The translations under genes were made by a program, and so were the position numbers. Below are positions 19,153 through 27,735 of a stretch of 64,000 nucleotides of DNA, piece by piece; position 1 is the first letter of the stretch, and each line of letters starts with the position of its first letter. The DNA is from Halalkalibacter alkaliphilus (GTDB taxonomy: Bacteria > Bacillota > Bacilli > Bacillales > Bacillaceae_D), in NCBI RefSeq assembly GCF_023555415.1, contig NZ_JAKRYL010000006.1, positions 62,001 to 126,000 of the forward strand, written 5' to 3'. Under the pieces are notes generated by a model. That model had not been told where the DNA came from, did not search any database, and saw only the letters and a list, made by a program, of their open reading frames with translations.

Positions 19153-20150
19153 TGTTTTGGAACCTCCAAATTAAAGTGTTCATAACAAGCTGGACTTACA
19201 ATCCTTCCACGAGGTGTCCGCTGGATAAAGCCAATCTGCAACAAATAAGGCTCATACACATCTTCAATTGTGTCAGGCTCTTCCCCGATGGTTGCCGATA
19301 TCGTTTCGAGTCCAACTGGACCTCCACGGAATTTTTCAATCATTCCATATAATAATTTATGGTCAATATGATCAAGTCCTAATCGGTCAACTTGCAATTG
19401 TTCAAGGGAATCTTGAGCAAGTTCAAGAGTGATCGTTCCGTCCCCTTTCACTTGTGCAAAATCACGAACACGGCGCAGAAGTCTGTTGGCAATCCGAGGT
19501 GTCCCTCTTGAGCGTCGAGCAATTTCAACAGCTGCTTCTTCATCTATATCTGTATCAAAAATCTCGGCTGTACGACGAACAATGATGGAAAGTTCTTGCT
19601 CTGTATAATATTCAAGACGCGCAAGTACACCAAACCGATCACGCAGAGGAGCTGAGAGCATTCCTGCGCGTGTAGTCGCACCAACAAGAGTAAATGGGGG
19701 CAAGTCTAAACGCACGGAGCGTGCAGTTGGCCCTTTCCCAATGACAATATCTAAACAAAAGTCTTCCATTGCAGGGTAGAGAACTTCTTCGACCATACGG
19801 TTTAGTCTGTGTATCTCGTCAATAAATAAAACATCCCCTGGCTCAAGAGCAGTTAAAATTGCCGCTAAATCACCAGGCCTTTCAATAGCAGGTCCTGAAG
19901 TTGTTCTCATTTGAACACCCATCTCCGTTGCTATTATTCCAGATAACGTTGTTTTCCCTAGTCCAGGCGGGCCGTATAAAAGAACATGATCCAGGCACTC
20001 TTCTCGCATTTTGGCTGCTTCCATAAACACCTGAAGATTCTTTTTAACCTTTTCCTGTCCAATATATTGCTGGAGTTTATGTGGTCGAATTTGCTGATCA
20101 AGTGAATCTTCCATACCTTGTTCTTCCGCCGATACCATTCGTTCATCCAT
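19149..20150 (-). CDS. ruvB: Holliday junction branch migration ATPase RuvB
   Basis: An AAA+ hexameric motor that drives branch migration with RuvA. Walker [10 protein letters not shown] lies near residue 60, Walker [11 protein letters not shown] near 107, sensor region [18 protein letters not shown] (with the Arg finger) near 155-170, and a winged-helix C-terminus. The open frame starts at 20159 (MMGM); the ATG at 20150 has the best spacing to GGGG and gives about 333 residues, the normal length. It is nine to nineteen bases downstream of ruvA. Confidence 0.97.
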   Translation of the reverse strand: MDERMVSAEEQGMEDSLDQQIRPHKLQQYIGQEKVKKNLQVFMEAAKMREECLDHVLLYGPPGLGKTTLSGIIATEMGVQMRTTSGPAIERPGDLAAILTALEPGDVLFIDEIHRLNRMVEEVLYPAMEDFCLDIVIGKGPTARSVRLDLPPFTLVGATTRAGMLSAPLRDRFGVLARLEYYTEQELSIIVRRTAEIFDTDIDEEAAVEIARRSRGTPRIANRLLRRVRDFAQVKGDGTITLELAQDSLEQLQVDRLGLDHIDHKLLYGMIEKFRGGPVGLETISATIGEEPDTIEDVYEPYLLQIGFIQRTPRGRIVSPACYEHFNLEVPKQ

Positions 20151-20168
20151 TCCCATCATCCCCGTTTA

Positions 20169-20780
20169 TTACCCATTTAATAATAACTGAAGTGCTTTTT
20201 TAATATACGCATCGGTAGTCAAATCTTCTTTTTCCAAGTGCGGGCGCACCTTTTTCAGTTCTCTCTCTACGTACCCAAGAGCTCGCAAGGCTTCTAAAGC
20301 TTCTTCCAATAACGGATTTTCCGTTTTTAAACTTTTAGGTGTAGCAGTCATTCCGCTTTGTTTAAATAAATTCGGAGCAAAATCATCAAGCTTTCCTTTT
20401 AGATCTAGTATAATTTGTCTTGCGGTCTTCTTCCCAACACCAGGAAATTTAACGAGGAAAGATTCATCCTCTTCCTCAATCGCATGAACAACATGCCCTG
20501 GTTCTCCCGTTGCCAAAATAGCTAATGCACCTTTTGGACCAATTCCTGAAACATTTAGAAGTTTCTCGAACAACGCTCGTTCTTCCTTTGTCTCAAAGCC
20601 GTATAAACGAATTACATCTTCCCTTACATATTGGTATGTAAACACTTGAACGGTATGCTCCATTTTACTTTGAAATCGATAAGGGTTCGGACAATATATT
20701 TGATAACCTAACCCATGATGATCCACAACAATATATTGAGTTTCAATATCCACTAACTTTCCAACTACATATTCAATCAA
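20169..20780 (-). CDS. ruvA: Holliday junction branch migration protein RuvA
   Basis: A 203-residue protein that binds four-way junctions and loads RuvB. It has an N-terminal OB-fold (1-62), a central double helix-hairpin-helix domain with [16 protein letters not shown] and [19 protein letters not shown] (about 70-140), and a C-terminal RuvB-contacting three-helix domain (about 155-203). Length and domain order are normal. It is first in the ruvA-ruvB-DUF2905-queA-tgt-yajC series. Confidence 0.97.
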   Translation of the reverse strand: MIEYVVGKLVDIETQYIVVDHHGLGYQIYCPNPYRFQSKMEHTVQVFTYQYVREDVIRLYGFETKEERALFEKLLNVSGIGPKGALAILATGEPGHVVHAIEEEDESFLVKFPGVGKKTARQIILDLKGKLDDFAPNLFKQSGMTATPKSLKTENPLLEEALEALRALGYVERELKKVRPHLEKEDLTTDAYIKKALQLLLNG

Positions 20781-20825
20781 TTTATATCCCTCTCCATACG
20801 AACATTTATTTCTATTTTAGCATAG

Positions 20826-21050
20826 AGTTCCACCAAAAAGATCGCTTTTCACCTTTTTGGTGGAACTCTATGCGCTGCGCGGAGCCGCCGTTTTGTTTTA
20901 AGCCTTTTGAGCGATCTTCGCAGGAAGGCGCACGGCGTGTGGAGCCAGCGCCTCATGTTCGCTCATTCTTCAAAAGAACTCTATCCCCCTTTTACCTTTT
21001 TAGGTTAACTCGTAGCGTTACGCGGAGCCGAATGCAAATTTGTTCTCCGT
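20826..21050 (-). repeat. Terminator-capped dispersed element, divergent copy E
   Basis: The left end is a perfect hairpin (about 20827-20863; GTTCCACCAAAAAG arm with its complement). In reverse orientation it shows the same order of blocks as copies C and D: CAtGAGGCGCTGGCTCCACACG, AAAAGGCTT, AACGGC, then the hairpin. A second partial hairpin and GCGGAGCCG block lie at 20985-21035. It fills the 350-bp gap between ruvA and bofC; no gene is supported here. Confidence 0.6.
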
Positions 21051-21129
21051 CCAATAATCTGTACCTTTTCCCTGTTATAACCACGTCAAAAACAAAAGGT
21101 GATTTCTATAACGAAACCACCCAATTAAC

Positions 21130-21702
21130 TTACATTTGTGCTGATTTATATTGTCCAAAAACTTGCAGCACTTCCTCATAATGTTTAAGGTCCTGAACAG
21201 GTATACCTTTTCTCAGTTCGGAATGTTGTCGACTCTTTAGTTTAGCTGTATCCAATTGGAAGAAGGATTGAATAACTCTTTCTTCATTTGGCTGCCCTTC
21301 ATAAATGGAAAGAATGCCATCTTCTGTTATTCCAAAATATCCATTTACCTTCAAGAGCGGTGAAATATCATTAACTTCCTTCCTAAAAATCATCTCATTT
21401 TCACTTTGGTCAACCAAGTTCCAGTCTTCATAATAAGCCCAAAAATCTTCCATCGACCAAATTGTTTCTTGAATTCGTTCTTCACTCTTCTCACCATCAA
21501 GGTAAACACGTTCTAATATCACGTTGATTGTTTGAGGTCCCATTACTTCGTAAGCTTCCGATTCTGCTTGTTTCTGGCTATTTGATTTCTTTTGGCTGCC
21601 TTCTATTACTGTCGTATTCCACAACATAAAACCCATAACAATTAATGTCAAACTTAAAAGCAAAGAAAAGATATGTTTTCGCTGAGTTCGTTGTAATTTC
21701 AT
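21130..21702 (-). CDS. bofC: Forespore-secreted regulator BofC (bypass of forespore C)
   Basis: A 190-residue protein with an N-terminal signal/anchor helix (about 11-30), a charged linker and two small domains (about 52-125 and 126-190). In B. subtilis BofC is made in the forespore, exported to the intermembrane space, and inhibits the SpoIVB protease that triggers pro-sigma-K processing. Sequence and position (between coxA and ruvA) agree with BofC. The start at 21702 follows GGTGGTGAG. Confidence 0.88.
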   Translation of the reverse strand: MKLQRTQRKHIFSLLLSLTLIVMGFMLWNTTVIEGSQKKSNSQKQAESEAYEVMGPQTINVILERVYLDGEKSEERIQETIWSMEDFWAYYEDWNLVDQSENEMIFRKEVNDISPLLKVNGYFGITEDGILSIYEGQPNEERVIQSFFQLDTAKLKSRQHSELRKGIPVQDLKHYEEVLQVFGQYKSAQM

Positions 21703-21831
21703 CAGCTCTCACCACCATAATAAAAATAAAAACTTCCATCTAGGCTAATGTTGCCCATAAATGGAAGTCATCATTCGTAATTAAATCATTTCATTTCCAC
21801 TTTAAATTCATAATTATTATGAAAAGTAATA

Positions 21832-21858
21832 AGACAGTGGAGAAGAACTCCACTGTCT
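21832..21858. terminator. Hairpin downstream of the coxA-like gene
   Basis: The perfect 11-bp stem AGACAGTGGAG with its complement has a 5-nt loop and lies nine bases past the stop at 21867 on the minus strand. T-rich sequence lies beyond it in that direction. Confidence 0.8.
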
Positions 21859-21866
21859 GTAACAAA

Positions 21867-23255
21867 TTAACGAGAACGTTCAAATGGTCGTTGTGCCGCT
21901 CTTCCTAAATCTCCAAGCATATCTGTAAATGTAGCTGTAACTTCATCAAATGCAGTCCCTGTACGTAACCTATCGTCCATATTACGTATGCGACCTACTG
22001 CATCAGAATCAGTTACTACTCGTACATCTTTATCTTTCGCTAAACCATTAACCGTTTTTTCAACTTCTTTTTTCACATCATCCATATCTCCATTTGTTGT
22101 AATTCCTACAACAACATCATTATCATGAACGATCACACGTGCATCTTCTACACCATCAACACGCTCAACTCGCTCAGTAAGACGTTGAACAGTTTTTCCA
22201 TCATAGTCTTTATGATAGTTCATCGCACGAGTGCCTTGGTTATCTTGTGCACGTTGTTGACCATGGTGGACTCCCGTACGGTCACCACGACCAGTTGCAT
22301 CAAAGCGATTCGGTGTGCGTGTACCATGATTTACATTCCCGCGATCACGCGCTTCTAAATTCATAGCTCCTTGCCCTTGACGACGATGGCCCGGAGTTGC
22401 ATCTAAAGCACCAGTTCCTCGGCGTGCTCTTCCACGAAGAATTCCATCTTCATCAACCATACCAGGACGATTTCCTCCTGTTAATCCAGCACGTCCCATT
22501 CCTGCATTACGATCCGTTGCACGAATACCATCACGAGCGGTTCCACGATTTAAACCAGCAGGTCCCATTCCTCGTGCATCTGTTCCTTGACGTCCTGTGA
22601 TACCTTGTGCGCCATGAGTTCCGAATAACCCAGTATTAGTACCAAAGTTATCTCGGCCAGTATTTGTATAACCTACACCACGGTCATTGCCAGTTCCACG
22701 AGTTTGGAAATTATTTAAATGTGTACGGCCTTGTCCAGTCATACCAGTACCTTGGCCTCCAAATAATCCACCACGCGCATCTGTTTGGCCTGTGCCTTGC
22801 CCTCCAAATAGCCCGCCACGTGTTCCTGTTTGACCAGCTCCTTGACCTCCAAAAACTCCACCACGTGCATCTGTTTGGCCTGCACCTTGGCCTCCAAATA
22901 GCCCGCCACGCGTTCCTGTTTGACCAGCTCCTTGGCCTCCAAAAGCTCCACCACGTGCATCTGTTTGGCCTGCGCCTTGCCCTCCAAATAGCCCGCCACG
23001 GTGTCCTACATCTGCTCCTCTAGTCGTACCTTGTCCAATGGTACCACCACGCTGACGGTCTGGTGTCATCATATCAGTTATTGGACCTTCACCTCTATGA
23101 CGACCATCTATTGCTCCTCCACCACGCATATCTTGTGCATGTATTCCTGTTTGTTGATTTGCACCCATGTCTGTTGCTTGGTTATCTACACCACATCCAG
23201 CAAGTCCACCTAAAAGCATTGTTGCTGTTGCTACTGACATTGCAATTTTTTTCAT
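21867..23255 (-). CDS. CoxA-like spore lipoprotein with YhcN/YlaJ domain and Gly-rich repeats
   Basis: A 462-residue predicted lipoprotein. A signal peptide with lipobox LAGC (Cys21) is followed by a long Gly/Arg/Thr/Gln-rich region (about 45-345). The C-terminal YhcN/YlaJ domain (about 345-445) includes RVERVDGVEDARVIVHDNDV and GRIRNMDDRL. Six 15-residue repeats occupy about 87-176. B. subtilis CoxA, encoded between safA and bofC, is a cortex-associated YhcN-type protein, and the position here is identical. This protein is much longer than ordinary YhcN proteins because of the low-complexity insert. A role in spore cortex/coat is inferred from context and domain; the biochemical activity is unknown. 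ATG 23255 follows AAAGGGGGA. Confidence 0.85.
   Translation of the reverse strand: MKKIAMSVATATMLLGGLAGCGVDNQATDMGANQQTGIHAQDMRGGGAIDGRHRGEGPITDMMTPDRQRGGTIGQGTTRGADVGHRGGLFGGQGAGQTDARGGAFGGQGAGQTGTRGGLFGGQGAGQTDARGGVFGGQGAGQTGTRGGLFGGQGTGQTDARGGLFGGQGTGMTGQGRTHLNNFQTRGTGNDRGVGYTNTGRDNFGTNTGLFGTHGAQGITGRQGTDARGMGPAGLNRGTARDGIRATDRNAGMGRAGLTGGNRPGMVDEDGILRGRARRGTGALDATPGHRRQGQGAMNLEARDRGNVNHGTRTPNRFDATGRGDRTGVHHGQQRAQDNQGTRAMNYHKDYDGKTVQRLTERVERVDGVEDARVIVHDNDVVVGITTNGDMDDVKKEVEKTVNGLAKDKDVRVVTDSDAVGRIRNMDDRLRTGTAFDEVTATFTDMLGDLGRAAQRPFERSR
22728..22997 (-). repeat. Six 45-bp in-frame repeats in the coxA-like gene
   Basis: Residues 87-176 consist of six units of the form GGLFGGQGAGQTDAR. The last three residues alternate DAR, GTR, DAR, GTR, DAR, so the effective period is partly 90 bp. 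The third residue varies L/A/L/V/L/L. High DNA identity between units points to recent tandem duplication. Confidence 0.92.
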
Positions 23256-23373
23256 TTTTAATTCCCCCTTTCACCAATTATGTTGGCTAATCGGAGGTTT
23301 CTTTACACTGTTACATCTTGGTTAGTGTTCCATTACAAGAAATTAAAAATAGAATTAGCTTATACCTATGTAA

Positions 23374-23404
23374 GCCTGCTATAAGCAGGTGACTCATAGC
23401 AGGC
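23374..23404. repeat. Hairpin between safA and the coxA-like gene
   Basis: GCCTGCTAT (23374-23382) pairs with ATAGCAGGC (23396-23404). In the minus-strand transcript there is no T run after the stem, so it is not a standard terminator for safA. The CTCATAGCAGGC half also occurs inside dispersed element copy C (62040-62080), so this may be a relic of that family. Confidence 0.55.
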
Positions 23405-23436
23405 AAAAAAGCTTACTTTATATATATGGCTTGATC

Positions 23437-24693
23437 TTAATCATCATAATCATCTGACTCATGGTAACCTTGCATAAATGGCTGTTGTGGATAATCTTGC
23501 ATCGGCATCAGTTGGCCATTTGGACCATAAGTAATTGGTTGTGTCGGTCCACAACACCCTTTTTGTGGACTTTGGTAAGGTTGGTGCATTGGCTGCTGTT
23601 GGTGCATCGGCTGCTGTTGGTGCATTGGCTGCTGTTGGTGCATCGGTTGTTGTTGGTGCATCGGTTGTTGCTGGTGCATCGGTTGTTGCTGGTGCATCGG
23701 TTGTTGTTGGTGCATCGGTTGTTGCTGGTGCATCGGTTGTTGCTGGTGCATCGGTTGTTGTTGGTGCATCGGTTGTTGCTGTGGATAAAATGGCATAGAT
23801 TCCTGTTGTGGCATATAAGGTTGTTCTGGATAATATGGCATTGGTTCTTGTGCTGGTGGCATAGACATTTGATGTTGGTGGTATGGTTGCATCATTGGCT
23901 GCGACGGACCGCATCCTGGCATTAATGGACTAACCGGGATAGGCTGTTGATTGTATGGGGCTGTTTTAGGTTTTGACGGACCACACCCCGGCATTAGCGG
24001 ACTAATTGGAACCAATGGTGGGCAAGGTGCCTTTTGCTTAGGTTGATGCATTTGCGGCTGAATAGGTTTGTGAACTGGTTTGTGCGCTGGCATTTGAATT
24101 GGTTTATGATCCTGCTTTTGAATGGGTTTATGATCTAGCTTTTGAACTGCTGGCTTTGGCGCATAATGTTTTGGAGTAATCGGCGCTTCTTTTTTTATAG
24201 GTTTAACTTCTTCTTTTGGTTTTACCATTTCTTCTTTTGGTTTTACCATTTCTTTTTTCGGTTCAACTTGCTTCTTCACAGGCGGCTTTTTGACATCTGG
24301 CATAATTTTTTTAGGTTTTACTTGTGGTTGATAAAAATTGATATTTGTTTCAAATGAATGATAATCAACCTTTGTCTTTTGTTTTGGTTGCACCATTTGT
24401 GGCATTGTTGGCATCTGTGGCATTGGCATTGGTGCCGGCTTTGGTACCTCTTTCTTTTGGATTGGTTTTGGCATTTCCTTTTTAGGCTGCTCTTTTACAT
24501 GTGCTTGTGGAGCGACCTGGGTTTCTTTTTTTACTGGTACACTTCCTGTAGGCACTTTGATTTTCATACCAGGCATAATCATATCTGGATTGGATAATTG
24601 TGTATTCGCTGCCTTTAGTTGTTCAAAATCAACCCCGTATTTTTGAGCTAACTTCCAAAGTGTGTCACCTTTTTGGACAATATGAATTTTCAC
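23437..24693 (-). CDS. safA: SafA-like LysM spore coat morphogenetic protein
   Basis: A 418-residue protein with one N-terminal LysM domain (about 2-47, IHIVQKGDTLWKLAQKYGVD) that should bind peptidoglycan or cortex. A Pro/Lys/Gln-rich region follows (KPAPMPMPQM, KPIQKQDHKPIQ), then two SPLMPGCGPS motifs and a 66-residue hexapeptide array (PMHQQQ). The C-terminus contains GCCGPTQP. In B. subtilis SafA directs inner-coat assembly at the cortex/coat interface and its gene lies between nadA and coxA, as here. The GTG start at 24693 has GGAGGG eight bases upstream. The Cys-Gly-Pro motifs could be cross-linking sites, which is inference. Confidence 0.9.
   Translation of the reverse strand: MKIHIVQKGDTLWKLAQKYGVDFEQLKAANTQLSNPDMIMPGMKIKVPTGSVPVKKETQVAPQAHVKEQPKKEMPKPIQKKEVPKPAPMPMPQMPTMPQMVQPKQKTKVDYHSFETNINFYQPQVKPKKIMPDVKKPPVKKQVEPKKEMVKPKEEMVKPKEEVKPIKKEAPITPKHYAPKPAVQKLDHKPIQKQDHKPIQMPAHKPVHKPIQPQMHQPKQKAPCPPLVPISPLMPGCGPSKPKTAPYNQQPIPVSPLMPGCGPSQPMMQPYHQHQMSMPPAQEPMPYYPEQPYMPQQESMPFYPQQQPMHQQQPMHQQQPMHQQQPMHQQQPMHQQQPMHQQQPMHQQQPMHQQQPMHQQQPMHQQQPMHQPYQSPQKGCCGPTQPITYGPNGQLMPMQDYPQQPFMQGYHESDDYDD
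23583..23775 (-). repeat. 18-bp hexapeptide repeat array in safA with 54-bp higher order
   Basis: Eleven PMHQ units occur here, ten of them complete PMHQQQ. Codon use of the Gln run cycles every three units (two units with a GCT-type triplet, then one with GTT, on the plus strand) across the upstream eight units, giving a 54-bp superperiod. The last three units near the C-terminus use a different codon pattern. This indicates tandem expansion in 54-bp steps. Confidence 0.9.
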
Positions 24694-24723
24694 GTTTCAT
24701 TCCCTCCTCTTACCGTTCCTTAC

Positions 24724-24755
24724 ATCGTATGTCGCTATAGGCGAATTGACACGAA
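24724..24755 (-). promoter_or_regulatory. Possible SigE-type promoter of safA
   Basis: On the minus strand CATACGAT (24724-24731) resembles the SigE -10 consensus CATACANT and lies about 31 bases before the GTG start. The upstream -35 candidate (around GTCAATT) is weak. SigE control of safA is known in B. subtilis; here it is inferred. Confidence 0.4.
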
Positions 24756-25128
24756 ACCTTACCTTAGAACAGAAAAAATGATTGAAAAAATCCTAATATT
24801 ACAGGGGTCTCAGCACAGCTTATGTCGGAAAAAATAGGTTTATGCCTACATAAACAGAAAAACAAAAAGAGTGTAGCAAAAAAGTAACGGGTTCAGTTGT
24901 GGGAGGGAAAACGTTAATTCACATGTTAAATAGCATTACATTTAACACTTCAATCTCAAATGAATTAACACTATAATTAGCATACATAAGCACAGATAAT
25001 GAATTTATCCTCCATCTGTGCTTTTCACTCATATTTTTTCCCCTTATTGAACTACTCTCGTTAATTTAACAAACCAGAGTAAAATGTCTCCTACAAAAGT
25101 TCCATATTGTAACTAGCCATAGTAAAAT

Positions 25129-25320
25129 AAGCGGATATTTTTCGGTTAAATGCAGAATAGAGCTCGTTCCGAGGTATATAGGGGGAGTTTTTCCGATTAT
25201 GCAGAGAAAAATTACCCAATTTCGGATTTTCTGAGTCAATAGGCGGAATATCTCCGTCTATTGAAGCTATTTTCAGTGCTAACTAATTACTAATTAAGGG
25301 GAATTTCTCCGTTTATTTAT
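25129..25320. repeat. Cluster of four related short palindromes
   Basis: Four units of the form TA(A/G)GCGGA-N-TCCGnyTA are centred near 25139, 25187, 25250 and 25307: AAGCGGATATTTTTCGGTT, AGGGGGAGTTTTTCCGATT, AGGCGGAATATCTCCGTCT and AAGGGGAATTTCTCCGTTT. The third extends to a nearly perfect palindrome bounded by TCAATA and TATTGA. Spacing is about 48-63 bp and the sequences between are dissimilar. Confidence 0.75.
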
Positions 25321-25654
25321 CATATCGGGTTCTTTACCTGATCCACAGCCGATAAGAGCGGACTCTCACTATCCCAGATACGGGAAACAGTACCTGTTAA
25401 TTACATCTTTAATATCCATCTTCTTCCACTAAGCTGTTCGCTAGTTGAATAAAGAATTTCCCTTCACCTGTTTTAACATTTAATCCCACATTCCCCACGA
25501 AAATAAATGCACTTGTAAGCTAACAAAGTAACCAGCATATCTTTTAACATATGAAATAGAAAGGGAACATAAGTTTTTGTACTCTGCCAAAAGGTATGCT
25601 AAATCAACTGCTAATTTCAGATTGAATTTCACATTAATATACCAATAAAAAACA

Positions 25655-25687
25655 AGCGTACAAAATCATTGGGAATTTGTACGCTAT
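25655..25687 (-). terminator. Terminator downstream of nadA
   Basis: AGCGTACAAA and its complement form a stem around a 12-nt loop. On the minus strand it is followed by a run of T. It lies about 90 bases past the nadA stop. A second weak A/T hairpin (AAAAAAGG.../...CCTTTTTT) lies closer, near 25736-25760. Confidence 0.7.
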
Positions 25688-25776
25688 TTTAATGTTATTT
25701 TTCATTTTCTCTCCTAAAACTGAACCCTTTAGCAAAAAAGGTTGGTTTTTCCTTTTTTTACTACACTCTTTAATCG

Positions 25777-26883
25777 TTAGGACGGACGATCAAGCATGCG
25801 TTGCAATGCAAGGTTTCCTTCTAAAGTTGTTTGTTCATCTACAGTGATTGGAAAATGCAGTCTCCCTTCAATAATTTCTTCAAGAGACCAAAGCAAATGA
25901 TCTAAATCAATCCTATTCATTGTTAAACACGGACACATCGTTGAATTTAAAGAAAATACATTTTTATCAGGATGCTGTTGTGCTAAACGATTCACTAAAT
26001 TCATCTCTGTTCCGACTGCCCATGATGAACCAGGCTCAGCATTTTTAATTGTTTCAATTATATAATGCGTCGAACCATTTAAGTCAGCTGCTTGAACAAC
26101 ATCAAAGGTACATTCTGGATGAACAATAATATTTGTATTTGGTGAATTTTGGCGTAACTCTTCAATTTGACCAACAGTAAATTTTTCATGTACGGAACAG
26201 TGTCCCTTCCAAAGAATAACTTTCACCTGTTCGATAGGACCTTCACAGACAAGCTCTCTAGCAATTGGATCCCAGACTGCCATCTCATCCAGTTTTATAC
26301 CTAGATCATAGGCTGTATTTCTTCCTAAATGCTGATCAGGTAAGAAGAGCAGCCTTTGTTTTTGCGTAAATGCCCACTGAACCATTGCCTTTGCATTAGA
26401 AGATGTTACAGTTGCTCCGCCGTTCCTTCCACAGAAAGCTTTAATTGCAGCCGTACTGTTAACATACGTTAAAGGTAAGATCGTATCTCCAAATTGTTTC
26501 TGTAACTCACCCCATGCGTGCTCAGTTTGAGCAATGTCCGCCATGTCTGCCATTGAACAGCCAGCTTTCAAATCTGGCAAAATGACATGCTGATTGTCTG
26601 TAGTGAGCATATCGGCCGTTTCTGCCATAAAGTGGACTCCACAAAAAACAATATATTCTGCATCACGATTAGTCTTTGATAATTGAGCTAGTTGGAGTGA
26701 ATCACCTGTTACATCAGCAAATTCAATAACTTCATCGCGCTGATAATGATGGCCAGGAATAAACAGTTTGCTGCCCAGTTGTTGTTTAATTTGTTTAATT
26801 CGCTCTTTTTTATCCTCTATAGACATCTCTTTGTACCGTTCTGGTATGCGATCTAACGTTGCTACTTTTTCAAGAAAATTCAT
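25777..26883 (-). CDS. nadA: Quinolinate synthase
   Basis: A 368-residue 4Fe-4S enzyme condensing iminoaspartate with dihydroxyacetone phosphate to quinolinate. The long Bacillus-type form is seen. Conserved parts are [49 protein letters not shown] and [11 protein letters not shown], which supply the cluster cysteines. It is last in nadB-nadC-nadA, separated from nadC by one base. An intrinsically O2-sensitive cluster explains the link with the nearby dedicated desulfurase nifS. Confidence 0.97.
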   Translation of the reverse strand: MNFLEKVATLDRIPERYKEMSIEDKKERIKQIKQQLGSKLFIPGHHYQRDEVIEFADVTGDSLQLAQLSKTNRDAEYIVFCGVHFMAETADMLTTDNQHVILPDLKAGCSMADMADIAQTEHAWGELQKQFGDTILPLTYVNSTAAIKAFCGRNGGATVTSSNAKAMVQWAFTQKQRLLFLPDQHLGRNTAYDLGIKLDEMAVWDPIARELVCEGPIEQVKVILWKGHCSVHEKFTVGQIEELRQNSPNTNIIVHPECTFDVVQAADLNGSTHYIIETIKNAEPGSSWAVGTEMNLVNRLAQQHPDKNVFSLNSTMCPCLTMNRIDLDHLLWSLEEIIEGRLHFPITVDEQTTLEGNLALQRMLDRPS

Positions 26884-26884
26884 C

Positions 26885-27724
26885 CTATTTGCCCCCCTCT
26901 AATAAAAAGCTTAAATCTGTCGCTTTCACTGAATGTGTTAAACAACCGAGCGATATATAATCCACACCCGTCTCGCGAAAGGCCGGGAGATTATCGATCG
27001 TAATTCCACCAGATGCTTCAGTGATAATATTTTCAGGTACAAGCTTGCGATAATTTTTGATCTCTATAGGACTGGCATTATCGAACATGATAACATCTAC
27101 GTTTGACTCTACCGCTTCTCTTACCTCATCTTCATTTGTCGTTTCAACTTCAATTTTCACCATATGCCCAACATTTTTTCTAACTGTTTCCACAGCTTGC
27201 TTTATTCCCCCACAAGCGAGTATATGGTTTTCTTTCAACATGACAGCATCACTTAAGCCTCTTCGATGATTAAATCCCCCTCCACATCTTACTGCGTATT
27301 TTTCAAACACTCTAAGGCCCGGTGTTGTTTTTCTTGTATCACAAATTCGTATCTTTTCATCTTCAAGTGTCTTAATTGCTGTATAGGTCATCGTCGCAAT
27401 TCCTGACATACGTTGCAATAAATTTAATAGCACCCTTTCTCCAGCTAATAAAGAAATCACCCTTCCCTCTAAAATAGCGATCGTATCCCCTCTTTGAAAT
27501 TCTTCGCCATCTGAAACCAACACTTGAACTGAGATCGTAGAATCTAACATGCCATATCCCCATGTCAGTAAATCGCAACCAGCCATTACCCCATTCCCCT
27601 TAGCTACAATTTTCGCTTTCCCAATTGCACTAGTTGAAATGGCCGATTCACTCGTAACATCACTTTCACCAAGGTCTTCTATAAAAAAATGCTCTAATTG
27701 TTTTTTTACTAATAACTTGTTCAT
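26885..27724 (-). CDS. nadC: Nicotinate-nucleotide pyrophosphorylase (quinolinate phosphoribosyltransferase)
   Basis: A 279-residue enzyme converting quinolinate and PRPP to nicotinate mononucleotide with CO2 release. Motifs: [11 protein letters not shown] near the N-terminus, [28 protein letters not shown] (substrate-binding region) and [22 protein letters not shown] (phosphate-binding). The frame is open upstream to 27826, but ATG 27724 has a GGGGGAGAGA ribosome-binding site and starts the family alignment, so the extension is rejected. It overlaps neither neighbour. Confidence 0.97.
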   Translation of the reverse strand: MNKLLVKKQLEHFFIEDLGESDVTSESAISTSAIGKAKIVAKGNGVMAGCDLLTWGYGMLDSTISVQVLVSDGEEFQRGDTIAILEGRVISLLAGERVLLNLLQRMSGIATMTYTAIKTLEDEKIRICDTRKTTPGLRVFEKYAVRCGGGFNHRRGLSDAVMLKENHILACGGIKQAVETVRKNVGHMVKIEVETTNEDEVREAVESNVDVIMFDNASPIEIKNYRKLVPENIITEASGGITIDNLPAFRETGVDYISLGCLTHSVKATDLSFLLEGGK

Positions 27725-27735
27725 TCTCTCTCCCC

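Larger units (their letters stand above)
24756..25776. other. Long non-coding gap between safA and nadA
   Basis: About 1 kb holds no supported gene on either strand. It contains a hairpin with arms AAGCACAGAT/ATCTGTGCTT (about 24989-25024), the palindrome cluster at 25129-25320, and two hairpins behind nadA (25655-25687 and near 25736-25760). The piece GTGTAGCAAAAAAG near 24872 also occurs in the terminator at 42349-42362. Short frames here lack ribosome-binding sites. Confidence 0.6.

Noticed and set aside
22397-23023. Plus-strand and alternative minus-strand ORFs over the coxA-like repeats
   Set aside because: Repeat periodicity of 45 bp keeps extra frames open; the minus-strand frame with lipobox and YhcN domain is clearly the real one.
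23461-23925. A 154-codon plus-strand ORF (and an 87-codon one) over the safA repeat
   Set aside because: The 18-bp repeat keeps all frames open. The translation is a simple antisense of the repeat (VHRLLL units) with no start signals.
25129-25320. CRISPR-like array
   Set aside because: The units are only about 20 bp, differ from each other, the spacing is uneven, and no cas gene is nearby.
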